Below, piece by piece: positions 1 to 11,799 of a stretch of DNA of 40,985 nt. Origin of the DNA: Pseudomonadota bacterium (GTDB lineage: Bacteria > Pseudomonadota > Gammaproteobacteria > Burkholderiales > Burkholderiaceae_D); the NCBI GenBank assembly GCA_023449275.1, contig JAEXJM010000043.1, positions 1-40,985 on the forward strand, in the 5' to 3' direction. The position numbers and the translations under genes are program-made. The number at the start of each line of letters is the position of its first letter. Position 1 is the first letter of the stretch. Under the pieces are notes generated by a model. That model saw nothing but the letters and a program-made list of their open reading frames with translations. It was not told the DNA's origin and searched no databases.

Positions 1-194
1 ATTTCAGCCAGCTTGCCGAAAAAGGAAATACGGTGCCATTCGGTCTGTTCCTTCTGTTCACCCGAAGTCTTGTCACGCCAGCGATCGGTTGTGGCTACAG
101 CAATACTGGTAACCTGTTCACCACTGGGCAGATAGCGATTTTCCGGATCGCGGCCGAGATTACCGACAATGATAACCTTGTTGATCGACGCCAT
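1..194 (-). CDS. ssb: Single-stranded DNA-binding protein, N-terminal part (cut by window edge)
   Basis: SSB coats single-stranded DNA during replication, repair and recombination. Reading the minus strand from the ATG at 194 gives a start MASINKVIIVGNLGRDPE, followed by RYLPSGEQV and TEWHRISFFGKLAE. These are the hallmark OB-fold strands of bacterial SSB. Only about the first 64 codons are present; the C-terminal tail that binds partner proteins lies outside the window. A good ribosome binding site, AGGAG, lies a few bases upstream of the ATG. The gene is divergent from uvrA, the same arrangement as in E. coli, and the shared intergenic region carries a LexA-type box, so SOS control of one or both genes is likely. 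Confidence 0.95.
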   Translation of the reverse strand, partial: MASINKVIIVGNLGRDPENRYLPSGEQVTSIAVATTDRWRDKTSGEQKEQTEWHRISFFGKLAE

Positions 195-416
195 GACTTT
201 CTCCTGATAGACGTATTAATTTATGCAATATTTATTCATCAACGAGCTGAAACAGGCCCGTTCATGAACCACAATTATGCAGCATTATATTCCACCAGAG
301 AGTGGTTTCACACAACCGGAACGGCTGGAATAAAAAAACTTTTCGCAGCCTGTTTTTTATTAACGGTCACTGGCTTCTGCGACAGAATCGCAAATGCGTT
401 ATAGTATCGAATTGGC

Positions 417-432
417 CTGTATATATTAACAG
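417..432. promoter_or_regulatory. LexA (SOS) box between ssb and uvrA
   Basis: The sequence CTGTATATATTAACAG fits exactly the CTGT-N8-ACAG LexA operator of beta- and gammaproteobacteria, including the TATATA-like core. It lies 29 bases before the uvrA ATG. A possible -10 hexamer, TATAGT, is at 400-405, so a repressor bound here would cover the start of uvrA transcription. ssb starts 222 bases away on the other side. The match is seen directly; LexA binding is inference from the known SOS control of uvrA. Confidence 0.85.
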
Positions 433-461
433 TTCGCTTTGCTTTGACCAAATTGCCTTCC

Positions 462-3332
<2,871 letters not shown>

Positions 3333-3467
3333 TGTTTCCTTCTGCCAGGCGGACAGATGCCGGTTAGTCCCGGAAACAACCCCTTCAAAAATGGCAGTTG
3401 CTGTTTTTTGTTCGGGGCGGCTGGCGTCCATTTTTCTGTGAGGAATCAGCCAACGAAGCTACACCGG

Positions 3468-5447
3468 TCAGAGCAACACGTTTTCAGCCAGATTGATGCC
3501 CTCTGACGTTCCACGAAGCACCAGAACATCGTTATCCCGAAAAACCAGATTGTCCGTGACCTTGATTCTTTCCTTGTCTCTGCGGACAAGCGTGATTTCG
3601 ACTTGCGAGGCGGGCAAATCGACGTCCTGAACCGTCTTGCCGATGGCACTTGCCCCGGATGGCAGGGTCAGGGCATGCAGCCTCCAGTAGGAATCCATTT
3701 CGTTCGGAATGATATCGCTCTCACCCAGAAAGTATTCCCTCAACTTGACGTAACGGGATGAACGGACATTCTGGACCCGTTTCATGATCCGTTTCATAGG
3801 AATGCCGTAAAGCATATAGGCGTAGGATGTCAGTACCAGACTGCTTTCGATGATTTCCGGAACAACTTCATCCGCACCGGCTTCCTTCAGACGGTCGAAG
3901 TCCGTGTCGTCGTAACTGCGGACGATAACCGGCAGGTTCGGCGCCATTTCCTTGGCAAAGTGCAATATTTTCAATGCCGCCTGTGTATTGGCAAAGGTGA
4001 TGATCAGCGATGAGGCGCGGTGAATGCCTGCCGCCACCAGACTTTCCCTTCGTGTCGCATCGGCATAGGAAACGCTGGCCCCGGCTGTTTCCGCCTTGCG
4101 GATCCGCTCGAGATCGAGATCAAGCGCCCGGTAAGGGATCTGTTCTTCTTCCAGCAATGTCGCAATATTCTGCCCGGTACGGCCGAAACCGGCCATGATT
4201 ACATGCTGCTGCAATGACATGGCACTGCTGGCGATCTTCGTCAGCTCAAGTGACTGCTGTACCCATTCGTTCGACGAGAAACGCATGACGATCTTGTCGG
4301 AATTCAAAATGATGAACGGTGCAATCAGCATCGACAGTACCATCGACACCATCGCGACCTGCAAAAGCCAGGGTTCAACCATATTCAGGCCACCGATCTG
4401 ATTGACCAGAACAAAGCTGAATTCACCCGCCTGTGCAAGTGCCAGGCCGGTCTTGAGACTGACTCCCTTGGATGCGCCAAACAGCCTTGTCAGCCATGCC
4501 GTCAGTGCAAACTTGTACAGAAAGGCGATGACGACCGTCAGAATGACAAGCCACCAGTATGTGATGATGACATGCATGTCGAGCATCATGCCGATGGTGA
4601 TGAAGAACAGCCCCAGCAGAACGTCCCTGAAGGACTTGATGTCAACATCCACCTCGTTTTTGTAACGTGTTTCCGAAATCAGCATACCGACAATGAAAGC
4701 ACCCAGTTCCATGGACAGACCGGCTTTTTCCGTTATCCATGCTGCTCCGAGAGTGATCAGGAGCAGGTTCAGCATGAACAGTTCCTGAGAATTCCTGCTG
4801 GCAACGAGCGACAGCCACTTGTTCATCATTTTCTTGCCGAAAAAGAGGAGCAGCATCAAGACGAGAGCGGTTTTACCCAGAGCCAGGCCGATCAGAAGCC
4901 AGATATCGCCCGTTCCACGGGACAGGGTCGGAACGATGATCAAAAGCAGAACGACTGCCAGATCCTGGAACAGGAGAATTCCGATGACACGCCTGCCGTA
5001 ATCGGTTTCCAGTTCCATGCGTTCGGCAAGCATTTTGGAGACAATCGCCGTTGAAGACATCGCCCATGCGCCACCCATCGCGAGGGCCGCCTGCCAGGTA
5101 GTCGTTCCCAGCGAGGGAAGCAGAAAGACGATGGCAAATGTGATGAGGATGGATCCAAGAATGGAAATCGAGACCTGCGCCAACCCCAGCCCGAATACGA
5201 TTTTCCGCATCGCCAGCAGTTGTGGCAATGAAAATTCGAGCCCGACAGTAAACATCAGGAAAACAACCCCGAATTCGGCCAGACCTTCCAGAGACTGAGC
5301 ATCACTCACGATCCCGGTAGAGTACGGCCCGATGACGGCACCGACAGCCAGATAACCCAGAATCGAAGGGAGTTGAAGCGAACGGAAAATGACCACCCCG
5401 ATAACGGCGGCAGCCAACATCAACAGGACAAATTCAAGGGAATGCAT
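3468..5447 (-). CDS. CPA2-family monovalent cation:proton antiporter with TrkA-N/TrkA-C domains (KefB/YbaL-like)
   Basis: This is an inner-membrane K+/H+ (or Na+/H+) exchanger with cytoplasmic regulatory domains. The first ~390 residues are strongly hydrophobic with a dozen or so membrane segments and include family-typical stretches such as GYLAVGAVIGP and FTVGLEFS near the N-terminus. A Rossmann nucleotide-binding TrkA-N domain begins near residue 415 (MAGFGRTGQNIA) and ends near 530. A TrkA-C domain occupies about 570-655. The length (659 aa) is near the family norm. The gene is divergent from kdsD and converges on uvrA. No strong ribosome site precedes its ATG. Kef-type versus YbaL-type regulation (glutathione adducts or otherwise) cannot be decided from sequence alone, so no symbol is given. 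Confidence 0.9.
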   Translation of the reverse strand: MHSLEFVLLMLAAAVIGVVIFRSLQLPSILGYLAVGAVIGPYSTGIVSDAQSLEGLAEFGVVFLMFTVGLEFSLPQLLAMRKIVFGLGLAQVSISILGSILITFAIVFLLPSLGTTTWQAALAMGGAWAMSSTAIVSKMLAERMELETDYGRRVIGILLFQDLAVVLLLIIVPTLSRGTGDIWLLIGLALGKTALVLMLLLFFGKKMMNKWLSLVASRNSQELFMLNLLLITLGAAWITEKAGLSMELGAFIVGMLISETRYKNEVDVDIKSFRDVLLGLFFITIGMMLDMHVIITYWWLVILTVVIAFLYKFALTAWLTRLFGASKGVSLKTGLALAQAGEFSFVLVNQIGGLNMVEPWLLQVAMVSMVLSMLIAPFIILNSDKIVMRFSSNEWVQQSLELTKIASSAMSLQQHVIMAGFGRTGQNIATLLEEEQIPYRALDLDLERIRKAETAGASVSYADATRRESLVAAGIHRASSLIITFANTQAALKILHFAKEMAPNLPVIVRSYDDTDFDRLKEAGADEVVPEIIESSLVLTSYAYMLYGIPMKRIMKRVQNVRSSRYVKLREYFLGESDIIPNEMDSYWRLHALTLPSGASAIGKTVQDVDLPASQVEITLVRRDKERIKVTDNLVFRDNDVLVLRGTSEGINLAENVLL

Positions 5448-5721
5448 GGAAGAGATTACATTCTTTCAGATTCTAAATATCATTCGATAAAAACACGGGA
5501 AATAGTCACGATTCCCATCATCAGGCACTCTTTTTGAAACCGGGCCTTACCGCTTTTTCCCATTCGTCATTGTAACGAATTTCACCTTCCGGTGAAGGTT
5601 CCGATTGTGAAGAAATGTTACAAGATTTATCGGTTATCATTATATCGGTTCATACCCGAACATCGGTAAAATACTATTTTTATATAAAATCAGGATTCCT
5701 GCCAGAACAGGTACCAGAATA

Positions 5722-5749
5722 TTGCTTGGCGAATTACTGCACAGATAAT
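5722..5749 (+). promoter_or_regulatory. Candidate sigma-70 promoter for the kdsD operon
   Basis: Within the 319-base gap between the antiporter and kdsD, TTGCTT (5722-5727) and GATAAT (5744-5749) form a -35/-10 pair with a 16-base spacer. Transcription would start about 10 bases before the kdsD ATG, which has no clear ribosome binding site. A second possible -10, TATACT at 5755-5760, would give a leaderless transcript, but it has no -35 partner. The rest of the gap is AT-rich, with a small hairpin at 5581-5596 and three ATCGGT copies at 5629, 5644 and 5662. No gene is visible there. Confidence 0.4.
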
Positions 5750-5766
5750 TCGTTTATACTTTCACA

Positions 5767-6783
5767 ATGAACTTACAAGCCAAAAAAAATAAACCCTCCA
5801 TTGATTCGGATCGCATGTTACAGCTTGCGGATGAAACGCTGGCAATAGAATCACATGCGCTGGAATCATTAAGAAAACGATTTATTGAAGAAGACGCGGA
5901 ACATTTCATTCAATCCGTCACTCTGCTTTTGAATTGCAAGGGACGGGTTGTCGTTTCCGGCATGGGCAAATCCGGCCACATCGGCCGTAAAATCGCCGCC
6001 ACTCTGGCATCCACTGGTACACCTGCCATGTTTGTCCATCCTGCCGAGGCAGCGCACGGTGATTTGGGCATGATCACACACGATGACGTTTTTATCGCCC
6101 TGTCCTATTCAGGAGAAGCCAACGAGCTGATGTCGATCGCACCCATCATCAAGCGGATGGGTACAAAGCTGATCGCCATGACAGGCCGCCCCGATTCCAG
6201 TCTGGCACAACTGGCCGATATCCATCTTAACGTGCATGTCGAAAAGGAAGCGTGTCCGTTAAATCTTGCCCCGACGGCCAGTACGACAACGACTCTGGCA
6301 CTGGGCGATGCCCTTGCCGTTGCCGTTCTTGATGCACGCGGATTCCGTGAAGACGATTTCGCCCGTTCCCATCCAGGCGGTGCCCTGGGACGCAAATTGC
6401 TGACACTGGTGGCCGATGTCATGCGTTCCGGCGATGATGTTCCTGTCGTCAGGGCGGACACCCTTTTATATGATGCCCTTTTTGAAATCACCAAAAAAGG
6501 CATCGCCATGACGGCTGTCGTCGATGAGGCGGGCCATGCCATTGGCGTCTTTACGGATGGGGATCTGCGTCGCCTGATAGAAAAGCAGCATAATTTCTCG
6601 AATCTCGTCATTCGTGACGTGATGTCGAAAAATCCAAGGACTATCGGTTCCGACAAGCTGGCTGCCGAAGCGGTCAGCATTATGGAAAAATACCGGATCA
6701 ACCAGCTTCTGGTAACCGATAATGATGGAAAACTGATCGGTGCACTGCACATACATGATTTGACGGAAGCCAAGGTAATCTGA
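5767..6783 (+). CDS. kdsD: Arabinose-5-phosphate isomerase (KdsD/KpsF family)
   Basis: It converts ribulose-5-phosphate to arabinose-5-phosphate, the first committed precursor of Kdo in lipopolysaccharide. The 338-residue protein has an N-terminal SIS sugar-isomerase domain (about 45-180). Family signatures visible there are VVSGMGKSGHIGRKIAATLASTG, given here only as the stretch around residues 60-82, then HPAEAAHGDLGM and ALSYSGEANEL. Two CBS domains fill about 215-335 (for example FTDGDLRRLIE and the final HIHDLTEAK). The length is typical. Its stop overlaps the start of kdsC by one base (TGATG), implying translational coupling. It heads the Kdo/LPS-transport operon. Confidence 0.95.
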   Translation: MNLQAKKNKPSIDSDRMLQLADETLAIESHALESLRKRFIEEDAEHFIQSVTLLLNCKGRVVVSGMGKSGHIGRKIAATLASTGTPAMFVHPAEAAHGDLGMITHDDVFIALSYSGEANELMSIAPIIKRMGTKLIAMTGRPDSSLAQLADIHLNVHVEKEACPLNLAPTASTTTTLALGDALAVAVLDARGFREDDFARSHPGGALGRKLLTLVADVMRSGDDVPVVRADTLLYDALFEITKKGIAMTAVVDEAGHAIGVFTDGDLRRLIEKQHNFSNLVIRDVMSKNPRTIGSDKLAAEAVSIMEKYRINQLLVTDNDGKLIGALHIHDLTEAKVI

Positions 6784-7310
6784 TGAATATGGAATTGTTA
6801 GGCAAATTAGCCAAAATCAAATTGATGATTTTCGATGTCGATGGCGTCCTGACCGATGGCAAGATGCATTATGGTGTCGATGGTGAAATCATGAAAAGTT
6901 TCAACGTTCTGGACGGACATGGCATCAGGCTGTTAAAACATGCCAATGTCGCAACAGCCATTATCAGCGCACGCAATACCCCTATCGTGCTGAAACGGGC
7001 TGCCGATCTGGAAATCAGCCACGTCATCCAGGGCGCCGGCGACAAGCGTGCCGCTCTGGAAACCCTGCTTGAAAAAACAGGGGTTGATGCCGGGGAATGC
7101 GGGTATATTGGTGACGACATTATCGACTTGCCCATTCTGACGCGTGTCGGTGTGACGTTTACCGTCCCAAACGGACATGTTGAAGTTCTCTCACGCGTGG
7201 ATCATATTACCCACCGATCTGGTGGTGAGGGTGCTGTACGCGAGGTTTGTGACATGATCCTGACCGCAAAGGGATGTTATACCTCAGTTCTGGAGTCTTT
7301 CCTGAAATGA
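6783..7310 (+). CDS. kdsC: 3-deoxy-manno-octulosonate-8-phosphate phosphatase (KdsC)
   Basis: KdsC removes the phosphate from Kdo-8-phosphate to give free Kdo. The 175-residue protein is a cap-less C1-type HAD phosphatase. Motif I is FDVDGVLTDGK near residue 18, with a GHGIRLLKHA stretch after it. Motif II is IISARNTPIV and motif IV is GYIGDDIIDLPIL near residue 110. Its length matches E. coli KdsC (about 188 aa), which also acts as a tetramer. It overlaps kdsD by one base and lptC by four (ATGA), so it is the second gene of a coupled operon. An internal ATG at 6789 is an alternative start two codons later. Confidence 0.95.
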   Translation: MNMELLGKLAKIKLMIFDVDGVLTDGKMHYGVDGEIMKSFNVLDGHGIRLLKHANVATAIISARNTPIVLKRAADLEISHVIQGAGDKRAALETLLEKTGVDAGECGYIGDDIIDLPILTRVGVTFTVPNGHVEVLSRVDHITHRSGGEGAVREVCDMILTAKGCYTSVLESFLK

Positions 7311-7912
7311 AGAGGGGAGCCAAAGCCGCCCTGAGAATACGGCTGACCGTCATTTTTCTGGTCGTCCTGTTTCTGACGCTAGGCAGCATGTGGGTCAATA
7401 TGGTCATCAGGAAAACGGCCATGGACGCGTCATCCGAAACGCAAAGAACGGATCCCGACTATTTTGTCGAGAACTTCCGTTATTTCAATATCAAACCGAC
7501 AGGAGAAGCGCAATACGAGGCAACAGGTACCAAACTGACCCATTACCCTGCCGATGATACCTATCTGATCGACAATCCTGTCCTGATCACACAGAACAAA
7601 AAGGGCCAGATCGAAACGATTTCATCAAAAGAGGCATTTGTCGAAGATTTCAACACGAAGATTCACATGCGCGAAAATGTGGTCATGGAACGGGAAGCAG
7701 GCGCAGGCAAAGGCCCCGTCAGGTTGACTTCGGAATACGTTCTGGTATTCCCTGATGAGGAAATCATGACCAGCGACAGGGAAGTGACCATCAAGAGCGA
7801 CAATTCCACCGTGACCGGCGTTGGCCTGTACTCGAACAACGCCACTCGTGAAGTGCAGATATCCAAGCGTGCCAGAGTCACTTATAATCCTCCCGGTGCA
7901 GCCAAAAAATAA
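7307..7912 (+). CDS. lptC: LPS export system protein LptC
   Basis: LptC is the single-pass inner-membrane, periplasm-facing component that receives LPS from LptB2FG and passes it to LptA. The product (201 aa from this start) has a short basic N-terminus, then one membrane anchor (LTVIFLVVLFLTLGSMW). A soluble beta-jellyroll domain follows, containing the YFVENFRYFNIKPTGEAQY stretch typical of LptC. The start at 7307 overlaps the kdsC stop (ATGA) and places the membrane anchor at the usual distance. The frame is open further upstream to 7274, but that would overlap kdsC and add a sequence unlike the family. Its place between kdsC and lptA supports the call. Confidence 0.92.
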   Translation: MKRGAKAALRIRLTVIFLVVLFLTLGSMWVNMVIRKTAMDASSETQRTDPDYFVENFRYFNIKPTGEAQYEATGTKLTHYPADDTYLIDNPVLITQNKKGQIETISSKEAFVEDFNTKIHMRENVVMEREAGAGKGPVRLTSEYVLVFPDEEIMTSDREVTIKSDNSTVTGVGLYSNNATREVQISKRARVTYNPPGAAKK

Positions 7913-7933
7913 AAGAGAGCCCCCCAGACGATA

Positions 7934-8491
7934 ATGAACATTTTCCAGCCTTTCAAATTACTGATTCTGGCACTTTGCATGGGATTGTCCTTTCCTGCAC
8001 TTGCCGAGAAAGCTGACGCCAACAAGCCGACCGACATCGAAGCCGACCAAATGATTGTCGATGACGTCAAACAGGTAACGACCTTTACCGGAAATGTCAT
8101 CGTCACGAAAGGAACCCTGCTGGTCAAGGCAGCCAAAGCCGTTATCGTTCAGGATCCGGAGGGATATCAGTACATCACGCTTTATGGCACCCCTGGAAAA
8201 CCGGCGTCCATGAAACAGAAAATGGATGGTGGCCCCAATCTCTGGATGGAAGGCTACGGTGAAAAAATCGAATATGACAACAAAAACGAAATCGCCAAGT
8301 TCTATACCCGTGCCCGCGTGAAACGCATTGAAGATTCTGTCGTAACCGATGACGTGATGGGCGAATACATTGCTTACGATGGCAAATCGGAATATTACCG
8401 GGTCAACAATACGTCGCAAGGCGTCTCGAAACCGGGTGCCGGACGGGTCAGGGCCGTTATTCAACCTCGTGAAAAAAAGACTGAAAAATGA
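7934..8491 (+). CDS. lptA: LPS periplasmic transport protein LptA
   Basis: LptA forms the periplasmic bridge that carries LPS from LptC to LptD. The 185-residue precursor begins with a signal peptide (hydrophobic LLILALCMGLSFPALA, cleavage probably before EKADA). The OstA/LptA domain follows, seen in PTDIEADQMIVDD, TFTGNVIVTKGTL and KIEYDNKNEIAKFY. The C-terminus is basic (REKKTEK). The start lies 21 bases after lptC and the stop overlaps lptB by four bases (ATGA). Length and order match the betaproteobacterial lptCAB cluster. Confidence 0.94.
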   Translation: MNIFQPFKLLILALCMGLSFPALAEKADANKPTDIEADQMIVDDVKQVTTFTGNVIVTKGTLLVKAAKAVIVQDPEGYQYITLYGTPGKPASMKQKMDGGPNLWMEGYGEKIEYDNKNEIAKFYTRARVKRIEDSVVTDDVMGEYIAYDGKSEYYRVNNTSQGVSKPGAGRVRAVIQPREKKTEK

Positions 8492-9231
8492 GTGCTAGTA
8501 AACTGGTTGTCCGCCATCTGCAAAAAACCTACGGCAAGAGAACCGTCGTTTCCAATGTCTCGCTCGACGTCGCCAGTGGCGAAGTTGTCGGCCTGCTCGG
8601 CCCGAACGGTGCCGGGAAAACCACTTCGTTTTATATGATTGTCGGCCTTGTCCCTGCCGATGACGGTACCATCGACCTGGATGGTATCGACCTGACGCGC
8701 CTGCCGATTCATAAACGCGCACAAATGGGATTGTCCTATCTTCCGCAGGAAGCGTCCGTTTTCCGCAAGCTGAACGTGGAAGACAACATCCGTGCCGTAC
8801 TGGAGCTCCAGAAGAAAGACGGGAAACCACTGTCAAAAGAGGAAATCGAGGCAAAACTCGACAGTCTGCTGGCCGAACTGCAAATCGAGAAACTGAGAAC
8901 CAACTCCGCCATGTCGCTCTCCGGCGGTGAAAGACGACGCGTTGAAATCGCCAGAGCGCTTGCCAGCGATCCACGGTTCATCCTGCTGGATGAACCCTTT
9001 GCCGGTATCGATCCGATTGCCGTCATCGAAATCCAGCGCATTGTGCGTTTCCTGAAGGACAGGGGAATTGGTGTACTGATCACGGACCACAATGTGCGCG
9101 AAACGCTTGGCATCTGCGATCACGCGTACATCATCAATCAGGGAACTGTGCTCGCCAGCGGACATCCTGAAGAAATCATTGAGAACGAGTCCGTCAGACG
9201 CGTTTATCTGGGGGAACACTTCAGAATGTAG
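8488..9231 (+). CDS. lptB: LPS export ABC transporter ATP-binding protein LptB
   Basis: LptB is the ATPase dimer that powers LPS extraction from the inner membrane with LptF and LptG. The 247-residue protein has Walker A GPNGAGKTTSFYMIVGL near residue 38 and the Q-loop region YLPQEASVFRKL. The signature LSGGERRRVEIARAL is near 145, Walker B is FILLDEPFAGIDP, and the H-loop is LITDHNVRETL. It overlaps lptA by four bases. lptF and lptG are not in the window; they are usually encoded elsewhere. Confidence 0.96.
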   Translation: MSASKLVVRHLQKTYGKRTVVSNVSLDVASGEVVGLLGPNGAGKTTSFYMIVGLVPADDGTIDLDGIDLTRLPIHKRAQMGLSYLPQEASVFRKLNVEDNIRAVLELQKKDGKPLSKEEIEAKLDSLLAELQIEKLRTNSAMSLSGGERRRVEIARALASDPRFILLDEPFAGIDPIAVIEIQRIVRFLKDRGIGVLITDHNVRETLGICDHAYIINQGTVLASGHPEEIIENESVRRVYLGEHFRM

Positions 9232-9245
9232 GAAACCGGAATGGC

Positions 9246-10694
9246 ATGAAACAGAAACTTCAAACCAGCCTTGCCCAACATCTTGCCTTAACCCCGCAGT
9301 TACAGCAATCCATACGCCTCCTTCAATTGTCAAGCCTGGAATTGAATCAGGAACTGGAACAGGCTTTGCAGGAAAACCCCCTTCTTGAAAGAATGGATGA
9401 CCCTCTGGCCCATTCAGCACGGCTTGTGGGAGACGGTTCGATCGTATCCTCCACAAAACAGCCGGAGACATCTCTTAACAGTACTGCCGATGATTATTCC
9501 GGCAACGGGGAACGCCCTGCTGATACCGACAGAGTCGACAGTCTCTGGAATGATCCTGTTACATCAGAACGTCAACCTGACGATGAACGATCAAAACCCC
9601 AGATAGAAGCGCCTCCCGAGTCCCTTCGTGAGCATCTGGTTTCTCAAATGAGATTGTCCATCACCAGCCAGCGTCAACGTGCTCTGGTTGAACTGATCAT
9701 CGATGCCCTGGACACCAATGGTTTTCTTCAGGAAACCCTGTCCGAAATGCTCGAATGGCTTCCCCCCGAACTCGATATCAGCATCAAGGAACTGGAAGAA
9801 GCGCTTTCCTGCGTACAGGATCTCGATCCCCCCGGTGTCGGTGCAAGAACGAGCTCGGAATGTCTCGCCATTCAGCTTCGCCTGATGCCCCGCATTCCGT
9901 ATATTGTACGCAAACGGGCCATGACTATCGTTGAGAACCATCTTGAGCTCTTCGCACGGCACGATTTCACCCGCCTGCAAAAAATGCTGGATTGTGATGA
10001 AGAGGATCTGAAAGAGGCACAGGAAGTCATTTACCGGTGTAATCCCCATCCGGGCGCCCCTTACGCATCCGATACGGCTGAAACCGTCGTTCCTGAGATC
10101 ATTGTCAGCAAAAAAAACAGCCGCTGGATTGCAGAACTGAATCCGGCAGCCATACCGAAAATCCGGATCAATCAATTGTATGCAAACATTTTGGGAAATT
10201 CCGGCAATAAGGCTGCGCTTTCCGTTCAACTTCGTGAAGCCAAATGGCTGATCCGGAATATAAACCAGCGCTTCGAAACCATCCTTAAAACCAGCTGCGC
10301 CATCGTGGAACGCCAACAGAATTTCTTCTCTTTTGGGCCAACATCAATGCGCCCTCTTGTTTTGCGTGAAATAGCTGATACACTAGGACTACACGAGAGC
10401 ACTATCTCCCGTGTAACCAGTCAGAAATTCATGCGAACACCACATGGAATTCTGGAATTGAAATACTTTTTCGGAAGTTCTGTCGCAACGGAAACAGGTG
10501 GTGAAGCTTCATCGACAGCCATTCGGGAAAAGATCAGGCAGCTGATTGAAACCGAAGACAGGAAAAAACCTCTTTCTGACAACAAGATTGCACAGTCTCT
10601 TGAAAAAGAAGGTTTGATCGTGGCAAGAAGAACCGTCGCAAAGTATCGCGATATTCTCAAAATACCTCCGGCAAGCCTGCGCAAGAAGTTGTAG
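9246..10694 (+). CDS. rpoN: RNA polymerase sigma-54 factor (RpoN)
   Basis: Sigma-54 directs RNA polymerase to -24/-12 promoters and needs AAA+ activators. The 482-residue protein has the glutamine/leucine-rich region I (LTPQLQQSIRLLQLSSLELNQ, residues about 15-35) that contacts activators, followed by an acidic linker. The core-binding and HTH regions follow, including LGLHESTISRVTSQKFM near residue 380. The C-terminal RpoN box reads ARRTVAKYRDI, against the usual ARRTVAKYRE; the Asp for Glu swap is conservative. It starts 14 bases after lptB, as in many proteobacteria, and hpf follows. Confidence 0.96.
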   Translation: MKQKLQTSLAQHLALTPQLQQSIRLLQLSSLELNQELEQALQENPLLERMDDPLAHSARLVGDGSIVSSTKQPETSLNSTADDYSGNGERPADTDRVDSLWNDPVTSERQPDDERSKPQIEAPPESLREHLVSQMRLSITSQRQRALVELIIDALDTNGFLQETLSEMLEWLPPELDISIKELEEALSCVQDLDPPGVGARTSSECLAIQLRLMPRIPYIVRKRAMTIVENHLELFARHDFTRLQKMLDCDEEDLKEAQEVIYRCNPHPGAPYASDTAETVVPEIIVSKKNSRWIAELNPAAIPKIRINQLYANILGNSGNKAALSVQLREAKWLIRNINQRFETILKTSCAIVERQQNFFSFGPTSMRPLVLREIADTLGLHESTISRVTSQKFMRTPHGILELKYFFGSSVATETGGEASSTAIREKIRQLIETEDRKKPLSDNKIAQSLEKEGLIVARRTVAKYRDILKIPPASLRKKL

Positions 10695-10762
10695 TCCTGT
10701 TCAAAAGTTTTTTTGGACACGAAGAATTAAAACGATTAGGTGACATCATCAAGGAGAAGTGT

Positions 10763-11113
10763 ATGAACCTTACCATCAGTGGACATCATCTCGAAGTAAC
10801 GCCTGCAATTCGTAGTCATGTCGAAAGCAAACTCGAAAGAATGAAACGGAATTTTGATGGCGTCATCGATATTTCGGTTTTATTGGCTGTTGACAATGTT
10901 TCCGACAAGGAAAAGAGCCAGCGCGCTGAAATCAATCTGAATATGAGTGGAAAGACATTGCATGTCGAAAGTGTCGCATCCGACCTTTACGCTGCAATCG
11001 ATCTTCTGATGGATAAACTTGACAGGCAACTCGTCAAGGTGAAAACAAAATCCAAGGAACATTCCAGAGATTCGGTCAAGAATATGCCCGGCACGGATGA
11101 TGCATCCGTCTGA
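10763..11113 (+). CDS. hpf: Ribosome hibernation-promoting factor, short form (HPF/YfiA family)
   Basis: HPF binds the 30S decoding centre and, in its short form, promotes 100S ribosome dimers in stationary phase together with RMF where that exists. The 116-residue protein begins MNLTISGHHLEVTPAIRSHV and has the beta-alpha-beta-beta-beta-alpha pattern, with AEINLNMSGKTLHVE and a helix of DLYAAIDLLMDKLDRQLVK. There is no C-terminal dimerisation domain, so it is the short type. A strong AAGGAG lies nine bases before the ATG. It follows rpoN and is closed by an intrinsic terminator. The ptsN gene often found next is absent. Confidence 0.94.
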   Translation: MNLTISGHHLEVTPAIRSHVESKLERMKRNFDGVIDISVLLAVDNVSDKEKSQRAEINLNMSGKTLHVESVASDLYAAIDLLMDKLDRQLVKVKTKSKEHSRDSVKNMPGTDDASV

Positions 11114-11130
11114 AGCAATCCATGACTGAA

Positions 11131-11155
11131 AAAAAGGCGCTTATAGCGCCTTTTT
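11131..11155 (+). terminator. Rho-independent terminator after hpf
   Basis: A perfect GGCGCT/AGCGCC stem (11136-11141 with 11145-11150, loop TAT) is extended by five A:T pairs. It is followed on the plus strand by a run of T. It closes the kdsD-to-hpf operon. Confidence 0.9.
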
Positions 11156-11338
11156 TCTTTTTTGAAACCGATTTCTTCCGTCTTTTCCATAAACCAGTCA
11201 ATCCACCTGATGCCTGCATCATTACTGGCCTTATCCATTTTTCGACTTGTCTTTCCCTGCATTTTCCCAAACGCCTGTTTGATAAAAGAGACTTAAATCT
11301 GAAGTCACTTCACTCATTTGCCTCCAATCGATGAAGAA

Positions 11339-11688
11339 ATGAATATGGAATACGAATACAACCCGCTTTTGCACGTCGACAGCGACAACGTCAAGACACT
11401 GGATCTGGCCCCCGCCAATGCATACCATTTCCTGTCGGCAATCACCGATGAAACGATAAGGCCGGTTATCGTCACAAACGGCGCAGTGAAACTGATCACT
11501 GTGCAATATCGGGAACAGGCGAGAAAGGCATCGAAAATGCCCTGAAAAGGACCCGGAATTATGGTCTGCTGACATGCCCTCAACTGATAACATGGACAAA
11601 CGAACTGGCCTGATACGAAGTCGTCTCAAACAGCATCGTCGGGATTGCAAGACTGCAAAATGATGGAATGGCTTACGTGAAACCATAA
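11339..11688 (+). pseudogene. Decayed small gene, possibly a Phd/YefM-type antitoxin remnant
   Basis: The ATG at 11339 opens a 68-codon frame to 11545. Its middle, LAPANAYHFLSAITDE then RPVIVTNGAVKLITVQ, resembles the Phd/YefM antitoxin pattern (a short helix with an LSA motif, then P-V-I-V-T-x-G-x). Near 11516 a second plus frame takes over and continues in protein-like sequence (ENALKRTRNYGLLTCPQ, then SIVGIARLQNDGMAYVKP). That frame is interrupted by a TGA and ends at TAA 11686-11688. I read this as one gene broken by a frameshift and a nonsense codon. It lies alone in the 727-base gap between hpf and tRNA-Pro. The family suggestion is weak; a real short ORF of unknown function is the alternative. 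Confidence 0.35.
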
Positions 11689-11799
11689 ACGTTCTTCCGG
11701 TTTCACAATCCCGATAGCCGTTTGATGAAACAGACAAGGATATAAGAGGTTCTTGTACAAAAGCCCGCTATATCTTTTTATTTTCCATCTCCGAAACCC

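Noticed and set aside
5755..5766. Leaderless kdsD transcript from TATACT at 5755
   Set aside because: There is no -35 hexamer at a suitable distance. The TTGCTT/GATAAT pair just upstream fits better.
11231..11737. 168-codon minus-strand frame in the hpf-tRNA gap
   Set aside because: The composition is Cys/Arg/His-rich and shadow-like, with no ribosome site. The plus strand gives more protein-like sequence.
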